NCBI GenBank assembly: GCA_036362985.1
Contig: JAYGXS010000001.1
Coordinates: 22,723,445-22,787,444, forward strand
Length of the DNA stretch: 64,000 nt
Direction: 5' to 3'
DNA from: Ligula intestinalis
Lineage: Eukaryota; Platyhelminthes; Cestoda; Diphyllobothriidea; Diphyllobothriidae
Position 1 is the first letter of the stretch; every line of letters begins with the position of its first letter. Positions 35,050 through 48,160 of the stretch are shown here, piece after piece. The notes beneath the pieces were generated by a model, which was not told where the DNA came from, searched no databases, and was given only the letters and a program-made list of their open reading frames with translations. The translations under genes and the position numbers were made by a program.

Positions 35050-35170
35050 TGCTTAATTTGAGTTGACCCATTGAGCATTGACCTCCGGCAAAGGTCTTCT
35101 CTGATGTGCGGGTTCAAATTCCGCCAAACGCCCCGAGTTTTTTCACAATTGGGTCAACTCAAGTCATCGT
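35050..35170 (+). repeat. tRNA-derived SINE (family 2)
   Basis: GACCCATTGAGCATTGACCT (box A-like), TGCGGGTTCAAATTCCGCC (T-arm), then GAGTTTTTTCACAATTGGGT and CAACTCAAG. The same tail, GTGAGTTTTTTCGCAATTGG, occurs alone at 13247-13275. Confidence 0.55.
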
Positions 35171-38100
35171 CAACTCTAGTGTAAGCTCTAGGGGTCCAGA
35201 TGGGGATTAAAGAGAGAGAGTGAAGTAGGCAAACGCAAGTCTACTGCCAATATTATCCAGCGCATGTCACTGTCCCTGCCACACTCTGCAATGGAGCACA
35301 CATTGGGCCTCGTCAAACCCCATGCTCGAACTGTCGTAAGGGCTTAGGTTATAATTCGGGTTAAGATTAGAGTTAGGTTTAAGGTCTGTGTCAGGATTAA
35401 AACGCAATAATATTTTCCTTTCCTGGAATTATGAGCCTAGACAATAAGGGTAGAGTTTCCTATTCTTGCTCTGTATAAAGGGTCACTTAAGTCATCCTTA
35501 CAAATAAACGCGTTTATCTGTGTAAAATGGTCAGCTGTTATGTAAGTTTACGAGATATTTACTACAGTTTTCTCCAAGTCCAGTTTTGTATACTCAAGAT
35601 CTTATGGTTCTAATCCGTGCATAAATCATATTGTTACATAACAGTTGAAGGTTGTCGAATCCACCCTCAGCGTAACCTCTTTCAGTATTAACCAAGAAAC
35701 TCGCGCGACAAGAAAAGTGTTGTGCGCAGTCAGTTGTTAGGGTTGGGTTTCGGGGGTAGAATATATAGATAGGTAAACTTTCTTAAATATAGTGCAAGTC
35801 TTCCGGCATTATATGCGTGTTTCTTTTCCCGTCCTTTGCCATAGGATGCCACATAAACGATACCAACCGAAAGTTTGAAGTATACTTCCCCCACCCTCCA
35901 CAAGTTTCTCAGGGTCTGCTCAACAGTCTATACCAAAGGTATTATACACCCCCCATTGCCCCAACAATTATCGATTCCGCATTGAAGGCCATAACAGGAA
36001 TTCGTTAAAAGTCTGCATCTATCGGATCATTTTGTTTCTCAAGTTATTGGGATATTTCTTGAACTAACATGCTCTGCGATAGTTGATGGAATTTAGAACT
36101 TCAGTGTCTGAAATTCCACGCGCAAAATACGAAGACAGCACCGGTAGCTACGGAAAACCTATTTAAGACAGGAACACTAGTTTATTCATCGTTGATTTCA
36201 TAACCCAGATGGCTTTGTAGGGATTTAAGGACGTAGATTTCAGTCAGATGTAGCCACCACATATAAGTGATGTTTAATGAAACAATTCAATTGTCACATG
36301 GGCATGGATCCTGAAGTAGTTTATTGTAGGTCAGACTAACGCAAGCATACACCGCACTCTGTATGCCCTCACTTGCCTTGTTCTATTGACTGGATGAACT
36401 TAGGTGTACGGGATGTACATGAGGACTGAATGGCCAGCCTAAACCTCTCACGCACGACCTGAGCTTCGATGCAATCATTAAGATCACTCCCAGCTCCTAT
36501 ATGTGCAGTTTCCAAAACAGCAGAACTTAGAAGGACTGGTTCGCGGTTGTGAGAGTAGTAAAAAGTTATTGCTCTAGTCGAAAACGGTTAAATCTGACGA
36601 CCTTGGTGTGTTGTGATGGATTTGGATTTATTCGATTTCTTATGTAGGGGAGTGAATATGTTTGCTGTGAGGCTGGGTTCCTCACTGGTGACCTTTCCCA
36701 TGCACCAGTCGACTGGTTCGACCTCTGTTTCGACTGATTAGGGACGTTAACAACCGACAGAGCCGAAAAGCGCGTGTGTGACCTGTTCTACAATTCATAT
36801 ACCAAGTATTTAGAGCTAACAACAAAATAAATCCCATTAATGTTTGCTCTGACGATGGACATAAACAAAGCAGCCACTTAATTTGTCTTTTTATCATTTG
36901 CTATAAAAAATATTGTCATTTGAAGACAGCGTAAAAAAGATCCTCTAAAAGACGGATACAAATAGATGCTATCAAGGGGCAAAAATCGTGCAGTCAAAAG
37001 GGTGGCTGCAACTCGAACTTCATCCTACAAAGTGGATTTGCATGGAATATAGTTTTTTTGATATCAAATGCGGCCTGCGTATTTACAGAGCAGCAAAATT
37101 CTGCAATTTTTTCCTAGTTCCTGTAGGTGATTGAACGACGAAGAACTGTCAAATTTAAATACTTATACTATTAGTGTGCAATCATCGTGCAGTAGTCCAT
37201 CCACATGAAAACGATGTCGGTTTATCAGTTAAACATAAAAGCAAGCCCTTTCACCTTAAAGTTTAATTTCTCCGAGACTCAAAAAAACATAATTTAATGC
37301 CCCTTCGATAGTGTGCTGATAGAATCACCATTAAGACTGGACGAGCTTTCTTCCCTATTTGTTTGACATGGACCACTTCAGGTAGACGACACCATCATTA
37401 TGAACAATTCAGTATATCAAAGGAAGAATTTATCAAGTTGCTCTTCAATGTTTTATTGCTCACCGACAAGAAAAACATTAATCCTTCCGTGAACAGCTTC
37501 AAAGGTATATCTTCCGCTAGCTAGGACATAATTTTTAAATAAACCTTCATGGATTCCCGTCCTTTTATAGCACAGATTGTTTCAAGGGTCATCATTTAAT
37601 CGTAAATTACTACGCAAACATAGAGCAAACGCTATTTTTACATAAACGTTTACGCCCAGCTTAAATAATATGCAGAACTTTAAGTTGAACACTATTTACA
37701 GAATTAACGTTAAACCAGTTAGCCTTAAAATCTAGAAGTATGATAAGTCGTGTTTATTCAATAGTTTGACGGATATAAATGATGAGGGAATATCTGGCGC
37801 CAGTTTTGTCCAGGTAACTCTTTCATTCTGTTTCAACCCATTAGAGCTTTAGCACTATTGCGCAATACCGGTTGTGCATACAACTTTAGAGAGCGTCATA
37901 ATTAAAAGCCTAAAACATGTGATTTAATTATGAATTAAATATAATTCCACATAATCTATAATGCAGAACAATATCTTGACATCTCTGTGAACAAAAGTTA
38001 TCTCTTAAGGGATAACGAGGAAGCTAGATGTTACACTGTTAGGAGTTTCGCCTGACCAAAGGCTAGCAACCTTGCAGGCTCTCCTGAGTCGTCATGCCTG

Positions 38101-40064
38101 CCGCCGACTACCATAGTGATTTCTTTGTGAACAGATGACTACCTTCAAGGTCATATGCCTTCGCGGTGGCTGTCCACAGGCAACGACCTTGAACTGGACA
38201 CGCACCGTCAATACGCATGCCCAAATGGTAACAGTCCCTCAAGGGCCAACTGGTCACGTGACCTTATCCCGATGCGGCCAATGATGCCACAAGCAAACGC
38301 ACTTGACAATTCCCCATAAGCAAATGTCACCTCTCAGAGATTGAGTTGCAACAAGGACTGCGAGGACACCACCAGTCCGCTCCCGACTGCAGGGCATAGC
38401 CCCGAAGAGTGAATACTCAACATGCTGGAGATCAGCTAGCGGCAACAGCTACCTGAGAAAGCAACTCCAGGTTTTGTACACAATAAATTCTCCTCCGGGT
38501 GGATTCTAAATTTACGCTCTATTTACTGTGTTCTTCCTTAGGGATTGCAAAGGGCGTTATAAGATGGTCACACCACTGAAGTCACCGTAAAAAAATTACT
38601 ACTTGGATTTGCCCTGAAAAGTAATATGCTAGCCAAAGTAGAGTTAATAAATTTAGTGGTTAAGACGTTCCAAATAGCATGAAACATGCGAAGTGGGATT
38701 AAAAAGCCTTATTGGCATTGGACCAGAGTGGGGCATGTAGGTCTCTTCATAGAAACTTTTCTCTAAGTTTTTTTGTTTTAGCTTTGGAAAATGGTTCTTA
38801 CAAATTGAATTGACAAGCAAGCACAAACACATACCAACCATATACATTTAGCTTTTGTTCTGTAGGGTTGTCGTCGATTTGGTTTATTTTGCAGTATAAG
38901 TGCCCTCGGAGACTACACATGCTAAGGAATGCTTAAATCCCCAAGGGGTCTTCCAAGACTTTGGACATAAGTCCTGTTTGTCCTTAAATCCTTAATGTTA
39001 AAGTGTTTGTATGCAGCATCTTACTTCTATTTAGCATGCCTGCATACTTCAATAATTTAACGAAACTAAGGTTAAACAAAGCACATATGTGGTAGCATCC
39101 GTTTCATCTAGAAGTAATTGTATTCATTTTGCTTTCTGGCTCTAAATTCACCACAAGGCCGGTTACCCCAGGGAAATCTGAGAACACTCAGGCCTTCCGA
39201 ACGGGCTGTGATTTGTTAGCAAATAAGAGAGTGTGGCTTACAAATAATGCATGCACACTGCAAAGGAACACTCAGCAGAACACACTTTTGTGTAAAAAAA
39301 CAAAATGCTCAGTTATCTCAATTACTCAAGCTGGTGCTAAGTAGTTATGCTTCTGCTAATTATGGGAACGTAAGTTTAACTGTTGGAGCGTTTGAAAGCC
39401 AAAGAAACGAAAACGGACAACTAATTCGGCCCAGAAGTATATTCCGTAAGGCAGAATTGATCGATTGATACTTTCCAGTTTGAACCAAGTGATCTAACTT
39501 GGAGTTATAGTGAATGCGCGCAACACCCATGTGCTTAATAAGGTTGATCAGCCTGTATAGTGCAAACCAACTTGAGTTGGTGGTATGCTGGTTGGCGTAT
39601 TTTATGATAAATTTACCCTTTGCGTTTACAAAACAGAAACAATGATTTGAAGCTGATGCCAGACTTGGTGAAAAATTTTGCTATGGGCGAAAGAAGAACG
39701 GGGCTTTGTCATTCTACTCGCTTCTTGCAGCGGTTTTCAAAAGCTCGTTTAGTCAAAGGAAGTCCACAATGTGACACATATTTTGCATAAATACGTTAAT
39801 TTTATGTGTAGTAGCCGCAAATGTGATAATCTTTTTGCGTACTTTTTAAGCATTTGACGCAGTTCCAAGAAAAATGCCTTTCATCTCAACATCCATACAA
39901 TCGCTATTTTTTATAAATTCGCTATGAAAAAACCCATTCTTTTCCATTCCATTTAGGGCTGCATCACACGAGTCCAACCCCCCCTCCACATTTCAGAGTA
40001 CAAATATATCTTAGTCTAAACTTACAGCAAATAAATATTCAAAAATATTCGATGTCCAGTTATA
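35171..40064. other. Intergenic, no supported gene
   Basis: A 63-codon open frame at 35817-36008 (plus) has a coding-like second half (FEVYFPHPPQVSQGLL) but no family match or clear splice partners. 38034-38530 may be a diverged LTR-like piece. Confidence 0.5.
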
Positions 40065-40405
40065 ATATTGCTTTCATCACCACCGGAAGAGGAAGAATAA
40101 GACGGGGCGATTTCTGAGACCGATTTATATTTTTGCTGACGTTTCAAAAGTATTCTAGCTTCTTTTGTCAGAGGAAAAATTCAAACTGTCACCAGCTATC
40201 GATCGGTACAATCGATCGATACGCGGGCATCAGGCACGGCTAACGGTAAGTCACACTCACTCGACATCCGGCAGGAAAATAGTCACTACGCTCTGACGAT
40301 GGAAGCGAGAATGCTTTTGAAACGTCAACATCCATACAAATTGGTCTCATAAATTGCCATGTCTTCTTCTTCCTCTTCCGGGGATGATTTAAGCAATATT
40401 ACAGA
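40065..40405. mobile_element. Palindromic PLE-like terminal repeat (about 340 bp)
   Basis: Left arm 40065-40180 (minus) and right arm 40291-40405 (plus) share AATATTGCTT, CCGGAAGAGGAAGAA and the hammerhead-like block with about 110 bases each. The spacer (40190-40280) contains ATCGATCG motifs. A fragment of the same family (CTTCCGCTTCCGGGGATAAT) is at 58368-58389. No coding capacity. Confidence 0.65.
40291..40327 (+). ncRNA. Hammerhead-ribozyme-like core
   Basis: CTCTGACGATGG, hairpin AAGC-GAGAAT-GCTT, then TTGAAACGTCA. CUGACGA fits the CUGANGA consensus and GAAA follows stem II. The mirror copy at 40128-40175 (minus strand) keeps GAAACGTCAGC but has a broken first box (CTGACAAAAG). Confidence 0.42.
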
Positions 40406-42699
40406 AGATTGCCTACCTCATGTTATCTCAAGCCAAATTCTGAAATGTTATTTCTTGTTTGAAAAAACCTATTAAGGCTTGAGTTCAACACTAAGTGGCG
40501 TGCAGTCTCATCCCAAAATATTTCATTCACACCAGGGGGCCTGCTTTTTAACGAACCTCCTTCAAGCCACCTGTAAACAAAACACATTGAAATAAACCGA
40601 AAAGCTAGGTAGTCTGCAGTTTGCCCAGTGATTTCCGATTACCTTAAAATTTCAAATGCAGTTTCTCAAAATACTTCACAAAAATATCCTTTCCTGTTCT
40701 CAATTGGATGTTAATTGGCTTCATAACATGTCACGATTGAACAAAACGCATCTTAGGGTTTTGAAATGGTTTCTTATTATAAGGCTTTCAAAAACTGTGA
40801 AATAAACATTCGTAAAAATCTTACCTGTCCATTTTTCTATACCGCGTATAAAATATCCAACCAGGTCCACATCTCATTTAGGAGTTTATGAGTACTCTGC
40901 GACGGCTTTCTTGCAAAGTTGAGAGGTAGATGATATTTTAGTTGGAATGTATAAAATATGCACGTTGAAGACGCAAAATGCATCTTTACCGACATGCTGA
41001 GGTCGAACGTATTCGAAAAATCAAAAAGGTTTTCCTCAACCAAGATATGCTCCTCTCCAAACAAAAAATGCTTAATTAGACGAATTTTTTATACTGAATT
41101 AGGGCCAGGAATGATATATTCGTGTTTGTTTTCCATCAAATATAATAAAAGGGCTTTAAAGACCAACGAGACAAATTCCTACTACTTGAGTAGTCGTCTT
41201 TACAGCCTATGGTCTCTGCAGGTAGCCAGATAGAAGCTCCTATCGAAGGCACTATCATCACCTGAATAAAATTGGAATTGTGTTGTATAAAAGCAATTTT
41301 TTCGAAGTGAAAATAAAATTTCAATTTCTGTTATCATTTAAGTAGATAGGTAATCTACCGTTTTTACTTTAATAAGACAACAGAAGAGATATTGGGAACT
41401 GGTAAATCTGAAATTCTTAGGATTCCTTTGAAGAGCACAGCAGAATTAGTGTGTCAGTTCTCCTTTTCACAATTTCGGCTTTCAGTCAGCTGTGGTCTTA
41501 ACTCGCACCTGAAATTATAGTCTTCCTTTCTTTCCCTAATAGTGTGAATTCCAAGATCCAAAACAATTTCACCAAGGATTTCCAAAGATTAACTATAAGA
41601 GGTTGTTTTTATATTTATTAGAAACAGACCTCAAAATATCTTAGATAGAAATATAGACTGTGAAGTGTTTCACTAAGTACTATTAATCGTATGCCAAAAA
41701 TATATTACCTAAAGTGTGTATGTGTGGTCTAATCACGTTCGAAAAAATACGATATTTAAGACAGAACATTTCAATGACTGGTTCTAGCGCTTGCTTCATA
41801 GGCAATGATTTCCATTGTTAATTAAGTATTTAGTGGAAGATAGCCCTTATTCCTTGAAATATTTTATATTTCGAACATTTCTGAAGCCTTTGCACCGGTA
41901 CTTTAATCGTTTTATATGCATAATTATACAAATCCCAGTTCTGACCTGTTTTTTTATTCCTGTTACGGGCAGACAAAAAGATACGTAAAGCTTCTCGCGT
42001 AAAACACAGGCAATGCGGTTTCAAGTAAGAAGTACTACTGCTTTAGGGGATATTTACGCATACGCGGCTTTACAATCAGAGTAAATCACATTTTGAGCTG
42101 CAAATATGTATGGTGGTGAAAATCGCTAAAGACTTTTCCCGTACCGAACCAGGCATGGAAATCAGAAAGATCATATAGTGAACAACAGCATACTAAAGTC
42201 ACTGCTTACGGTGTTATAATTTAGTATCCTACTAAGAGGCACAAATTTTTAGTGATTTCAACCCATCTACAGCTACTCTGCATTCAGATGTAAAACAACG
42301 TTCATAAGAAATCTTTTCTTTAATCTCACGCCTCATCGTTTCTCTCATAAGTGAGGAAGTCGGCCTTTTGAAATAAATACTAGACAGCATCCGAAATCTC
42401 ATAGCTTTGAGTTTCTGAACGCAGCTGACTCAAAATTAATTGAATTATGTATAACGTCATCTCATACTCATCCCAGTCAATTTTGCCAACTCAGGGGCTG
42501 TAACCTCAACTTCTTCATATAGTTTATTGTTCATTGTACTTTTCTGGGTCGAATTTTGTATGTGTTCGCACTGCATAGCAGATAATCGGAATGCCATCAG
42601 CACTGCAGGTAGCCGAGGAATGTAGTGATAGCCCATGCTCGTCCCGAGTAAGGCCACGTGACTGCAGGCTTTGAGCAACCATTCAGACGGCTGCTGAAT
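40406..42699. other. Intergenic, nothing recognised
   Basis: AT-rich, short open frames only. Confidence 0.5.
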
Positions 42700-43065
42700 A
42701 CGCGAGAACTCCTACAGTGGTCTGGCCTCAATTCGCAGTGACCTGGCCTCTATCCACAGTAGCTTGGCCTCAATCCATCTAGTCATTAGCTCGTCAGGCT
42801 AACACAGAAGAGCCTCAATGCAGTGACTCTCATCAGGCCGGCACTTCGCACATACCCTCCCCCCCCCCCTCGCGGCTGGAGTTGCGGTCACATAATCAAA
42901 TCTACTCCAACCTATTCTCCATTCCTTTTGTACAGAATAAACTCTTCCAAATATCGGGTTTTACCACGACTTATCTTCTCCTAAAGAACCGAGCCCGAAT
43001 ATCGTAGTGACATGGGTTTACCCGATTAGCCCTAATTCCTAGATAAGGGTAACTATGATTTAGTC
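42700..43065 (+). repeat. LTR-like retrotransposon remnant
   Basis: TTTTGTACAGAATAAACTCT (containing AATAAA) and CTTCTCCTAAAGAACCGAGC with CCGATTAGCCCTAATTCC recur, in the same order, at 57287-57405. A promoter-R-polyA type region of an LTR is a reasonable reading, but neither TG...CA ends nor a primer-binding site were confirmed. Confidence 0.4.
42715..42777. repeat. Three 21-bp tandem repeats
   Basis: Three consecutive units of the form CAGTRRYYTGGCCTCNATYC. Located at the left side of the LTR-like remnant. Confidence 0.75.
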
Positions 43066-45817
43066 CTCATATATCCAATTATCCTAAATCCTTCCAGCAA
43101 CTTTGAGCCTTGGTAATAGAGATCAAAAAGTGAAACAACCCTGCGCGAGTACAAGTCAGTTCAACTCAGTTTGAGCTTAATAATTGAGCAGGAAAGCCTA
43201 AAAACTTCGTATCAGTGACACAGAATGGTCCCGCGGATACTATGATTGTATTTCAATCTTCCGTAGTAACCACACTACAAAATGAAATTGTTATAATTCA
43301 CGTAGGCTTCCTTTCAGCAGTTAAACAATCTATTTGTTGTTTAGATCTATATTTAAATGGCCGTACTGTGCGCTAATGTGTACTCGAATTGACTTAATCG
43401 AAATTAACTTCGAATAAGTTTGACACCACAGAATTTATCAGGTTCGCCCACTGCTCTACGCAACCAGTTAACGTCCACATCGCCAAAATTGGCGGAACCA
43501 TCCCAAATGCTGCTGGAGCTCACTAGCCCTTCCAGTTTCTTGTGTCAGTAATTTTCGTACTTGTCTATTAACCTAACCGGCGATGGAAAGCCGGATAGCT
43601 CTCAGAGAGAAGTCGTTAAGAGGTAAGCGGACTCGCACCTCTGACAAATATGACGAAGGTGAAACACGTAACACTAGTGCAGTCAAGCGTAATTAGAAAT
43701 AAAACTGCCAAGTCAATCATCCGTAAAGAAATGTTAGATACGCCAGTGTTTTTATGTCAGCAATAATATCAGACTTGTGCTGCTGAGAACCGCGTTTGTG
43801 ACACCTATTCCCCAGGGCTCCGCAGTCAACCAAACCTACCTTTGTGGTGACATCCATTGCGGGGGGGAGCTAAGGCTGAAATTAATACCAGGTCATTCTA
43901 CACAAACATGCTAATAAGTTGGCAATATTCGCCACGTTAAGAGTGCTACTGGCGGAAAATTCTGTTGTGCTCTTCGCCTCCTCCCGCCGCCCCTTGAGCA
44001 GATAATCGACGCCAGGCCCATCTACCTTATGTCACCTTCTCATCTATCCATCCATCCGCCACGTCAACCACCACATTTGTTGCTCCCTTAGTCATGCTCT
44101 ACTGCTCAAGCTGCACCAGGGCGACAGTCATGACTTGGCATCCAGCCGTCTCTGTGACCCTGTTGTCGCTAACCGCGGTTGACGAGGTTGGCTGAGCCGA
44201 GTCGAGGCACTGGGGTGATGCCCCCCACCCCCTCCTCCCGCGGCCTGCATCTCCAGAAGCAAAGTGCTGGTCGAGTGAGCGTGAGCATCAGGGATTGGTT
44301 GTCAGCGTGCCAGGTCACGCCACGAGAAAGTTTTCGCTGCTATTGTGTGCACTGTGGTGTGCAGTGGAGCGTGTCCTCGTCGCGCTTCACTGATCACAAA
44401 CCCATCAGGTGCGTGTGTGTGTTTGTGCGCTGGTGTTGGCAGCAAACCCCGTTATTCGGCAGCAATAGTCATACAAGCAAGTAAAGTTAATTTCTAGCTG
44501 CTAGAGAGAGAGAGAGACATCAGCCCATTCGTGTTACTTCAGTGAGAAAGTGACAAGAAGAAAAAAACTATACTATTCTGCTGGTAGTGACAGTGAGCTA
44601 AAGAGACCATGCTGAGCTGTTGATGTAGAAAACAGGCATTGAAAGCCCTTGAAGATCACGTTTTATGGGGCTCGTGAGGAAAGTCGACCGCTAGATGACT
44701 CACGAAAGTGACAGAATAGACTGGTCCAGTGTCAAAGTTGCAGTTTCGCTGCGTGCGTAAAGAGCAACCTAGCTTAAGAGAGCACGCATAGAACTATCAG
44801 CTTTACTTCGCTTCACTTTGCAGGATGAGGTTAGAAGCAGAATTCATTGCCACAAGTACGTGAACTTAATTTGAATTCTCAAAGGTGCAGCTTTAAGTGC
44901 TAAGAATCTTGAGTTGTTAAAATGGCCATATCATAGTCTATATTCCTTCTCCAGTGTGAATTAGGATCAAGCAGACGCGTTTAGGCTATCTACTTACCAT
45001 TATCGTTCGAGATAGCCTATTATTATATCATGTTTCGAGGTTATGGGTAGATTAGAAGACAAACGTCAACACCAGGAACCGAGACCTTCACTTTATTGCA
45101 GAAGGGAAGCTCTTTCCCATTTATAGAACGCTCACACTAAAAATTGATTTACCCTCTGATGTTAAGATGTATCCTACCATTAAAGATTAGCCAAATCCTC
45201 GTTAAAGTTAACTAAAGGCCACTTGCACTTCTGCGGGTCCCTAGTCTCCTGTTCTATACTGGACGAGTGAAACTGCGCCGGGTTTATTCACAGTTGCCAC
45301 CAGTCATATTCACAAACAAGGCTAATCAGAACTTAGAAAGGAATTTGGATCCATTCGAGTGCCTGGCGTAGGAACTTAGCGGTCTGGCATTTGAACTAAG
45401 GTCTTATACCCTGTGACATGGCATCACCACTCTTCAAATCCAATTCAAAATATCGATTATCTTGATATAAACTTAAGGTGGGCCAATCTCTGTCAAATAG
45501 GCTTCCACAGATGCTAACAGAACAACGAGCGAAGAATGCTGGAGAAAGAAGTACAATGAGGGCGAAAAAGGCTGACTCTGTCATTTCTCCTTGATGAACG
45601 TTCACCTGACCGCTAACGGAACTCATCTATTCCGCTTCGCCTGGGGTCTCGACAGAAGCTCTACCGGTAATAATATCTGCCTACACTAGCAGCTGCTAAG
45701 GCTGTCAAGGCCTTTTTGGAAAACCTAGGAAGAGTGGAACAAATGAGTTCCGTTAGCAGTTGGATCAATGTTTGGCAGTGAGTTCAATATCCTTCGATCT
45801 AACAAGGCAAGACAACG
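43066..45817. other. Intergenic with a GC-rich unexplained block
   Basis: 43960-44420 is distinctly GC-rich with a 101-codon open frame (44179-44484) that is rich in Ser, Arg and Cys and unrecognised. 45613-45755 contains a short inverted repeat (CTAACGGAACTCAT and its complement). The rest shows nothing. Confidence 0.45.
44501..44518. repeat. (GA)n microsatellite
   Basis: Seven to eight GA units after CTGCTA. Confidence 0.85.
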
Positions 45818-45990
45818 AACTCGTGCCTCAATGGTTAGGGCGCTTGACTCTGATCAAAGAAGTCGCGTGTTCGAGGTTCGGGTGGGACGTTCTTTGGGTC
45901 TGTGTATGAATGGTTGAGGATGGCTATTAAGCCAGAAATGGTCATTCAAATCTCCGTTGGCTTTGCCGGTAATACTATCTACGGTAATTT
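45818..45990 (+). repeat. tRNA-derived SINE (family 1), best copy
   Basis: Head: TGCCTCAATGGTTAGGGCG (box A-like) and GTGTTCGAGGTTCGGG (box B-like). Body: GTTGAGGATGGC, AAGCCAGAAATGGTCATTCA; tail CGTTGGCTTTGCCGGTAATA. The same tail recurs at several places in the window on both strands. Non-autonomous retroposon, no protein. Confidence 0.65.
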
Positions 45991-46389
45991 CGTCTTATGC
46001 AGTTCGTTGCTAGAGGATTCTAGACTGTATTTTCGATCAAATTTCTCGAAGTCCCACGATGGCATGAACCTAACTGAGTGGAAAATTGTGTGCAAAAACA
46101 CCTACTCAGCCTTCTGTTGCTACGAACCTTTCACTCACCTAGTGTAATCCGCGTCCTCGCCCTCATATTCTGTGCTAACTCGATACCCGTTCGCCTGGTT
46201 CGTGGAACGCATGGTGTAATAAACCTAAAATGAAATGATGAAAGGCTCTTCATTGCAAAACTGCATCCTGCAATAGACGGATTGTGTCTCAGGGCGATTT
46301 ATTTTATTTTATAGAGCTTTTAGCTCTTCTCATTTTTATTTACCGGTAGAATATCCCGGTGAGAGGCTGCAAATCGTATCTTTGCTACT

Positions 46390-46570
46390 CGTTCGTTCGT
46401 TTCAGCCTGCCTGAAGCTTGATCGACCGTGAAAGCTTCTCACGAATTGAGGCAAATGTTTGCATTCCAGGAACATGTATATTTTGAGAAGTTTTATCGAC
46501 CACCGGAATCATGATTTTATTGGTCTGAGTTTTCTGGCTCCTGCAGGAGTTCATCGTCAGAGATGGAAAA
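46390..46570 (-). mobile_element. PLE-like 3' end with hammerhead-like block
   Basis: Minus strand 46562-46524: CTCTGACGATGAA, hairpin CTCC-TGCA-GGAG, CCAGAAAACTCAG, the same layout as at 19447 and 40291. Followed by CCACCGGAATC...GTTCCTGGAATGC-type end sequence down to about 46390. A solitary 3' fragment; no GIY-YIG nearby. Confidence 0.5.
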
Positions 46571-47939
46571 AAAGCAACAAATGGGGTGGCTACTTGTGGC
46601 GTGTGAACAAAAAAAACTAAAAGTTGAGACTGTAGAAAATCAAAAATTGTGTAGTTTGGCTGCCGACTCGCCACTGCGGACTATGTCATTCTGTGCTAGT
46701 GGGCGAGATCAGCGTGCTGGTTCAGTTAATCTACTTAGTGCGTACTGACTGCATCTTCTTCGATCATTTTTCCCGATTTGGACTGCAGCTTGGTGCTGCC
46801 AAACGAACACGCAATCCTGAGATAAGTCCAGTGTTCCTGAACGACATAAATAGTGTCCTTTACAGGCTGGTGGCAAGACACTGAGAGTTGGCGATTTTAA
46901 TTCGCTTAAAGCGCCCATTTTCAGGCTGTAGATTCTTGTTTTCGAAATGACAGGCTTTTTTAAACCTTGTGAGATTCCTTACCAAATCATGAACCCTTTT
47001 TATATTTTATTTGAGATTAACATGTGTGTAAGGCGCTTCGTTGTTACTTGTTTCCATACATGTGCCAGTTTTCGAGTGATTACGCGTCTTTAATAAATTT
47101 CTGCAGTTTGTATCAGATAGGTTCAGCACTGTAATATCAGATTCAATTTTTTCGGATGTTTTATTCTCAGGTAAATCATTTCCATTCAACCGGTTTAAGA
47201 AGCAATGACAACCGGTTGCCCAACGCAGTCCACTCATCATATTGAACCTACTTGGGAATAACTTGAAAATGAGGCAGGCTTATGACGAATCTGCAGCACT
47301 TTCTTCCACCTGACCACCTGGCTGCGATAGTGAGACAATGTCAGGACAACCGAAGGTGGTCGAAAGCACGCTAGCTGTCCGTCTATGAGTGCTGCGTACG
47401 TAATTTGGTTATAAGTATCGGACCGCAATAAAGACAGCAGGCATCTCCTTTAGCGAAAATGTCATAAAGCCAACGTTTTAATGAGCCATTGCAAATAAAC
47501 CGACAGTCTTGAGAAGGACCGAGGTTTCCCGTCAGTTGGCGGCCTTCGAAGCCACGACGCGTGTCTGCACGTGTTTCAAATTTTATTATATTGAACAACA
47601 CACTGATTTGCCACGACGATGGATTCCTTCGGTCTCTCTAGCCCCACTCAGACACATGTAAAGTATCCGAGACTATCGACCAACTGATGATGAGGCTGCA
47701 AACCTCACATCAAATAGAAGAGTACCTTAATTAGAAAAACCACAATGGCTCACGAATCGGTCAGCAAAAAGGACTGCGAATCAGTAAACCCTTTTTATGG
47801 ATGAACAGCGGCTTATGAACTGTCTAAGAAAAGGTCAGAATTTACACATCCCATACGTGCAAAAGGTAAATTGTTGAGTGTAGGTTTGTTTTCAATATAT
47901 TCCCTTCAGACCTGTGCATTCATATCGTTTTTAACTAGG

Positions 47940-48160
47940 TAAACTATGTGGGTGGCAGGGAAAATAGTGCGATTGTCAGGGTCAGGGGTGGGGAGAACTG
48001 GCAGCCGATGAAGGTGATAAGCTGCGGACGGTTGAATTGGTGACCTTCGGTCATAGTGCCTACGGCGGCAGATCCACTAACGCTGATCACATTATTGAAC
48101 CCAAATATGTCTCCTTCCCCTCCACCAACCCTCACAGCCGCAATTTTTTTCACGAACCCA
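47940..48160. repeat. Fragment of the 3370-3560 repeat (PLE-associated)
   Basis: TTGTCAGGGTCGGGG-type sequence and GAAGGTGATAAG occur here and at 3378-3485 in the same relative order. No terminal motifs or coding sequence kept. Confidence 0.4.
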
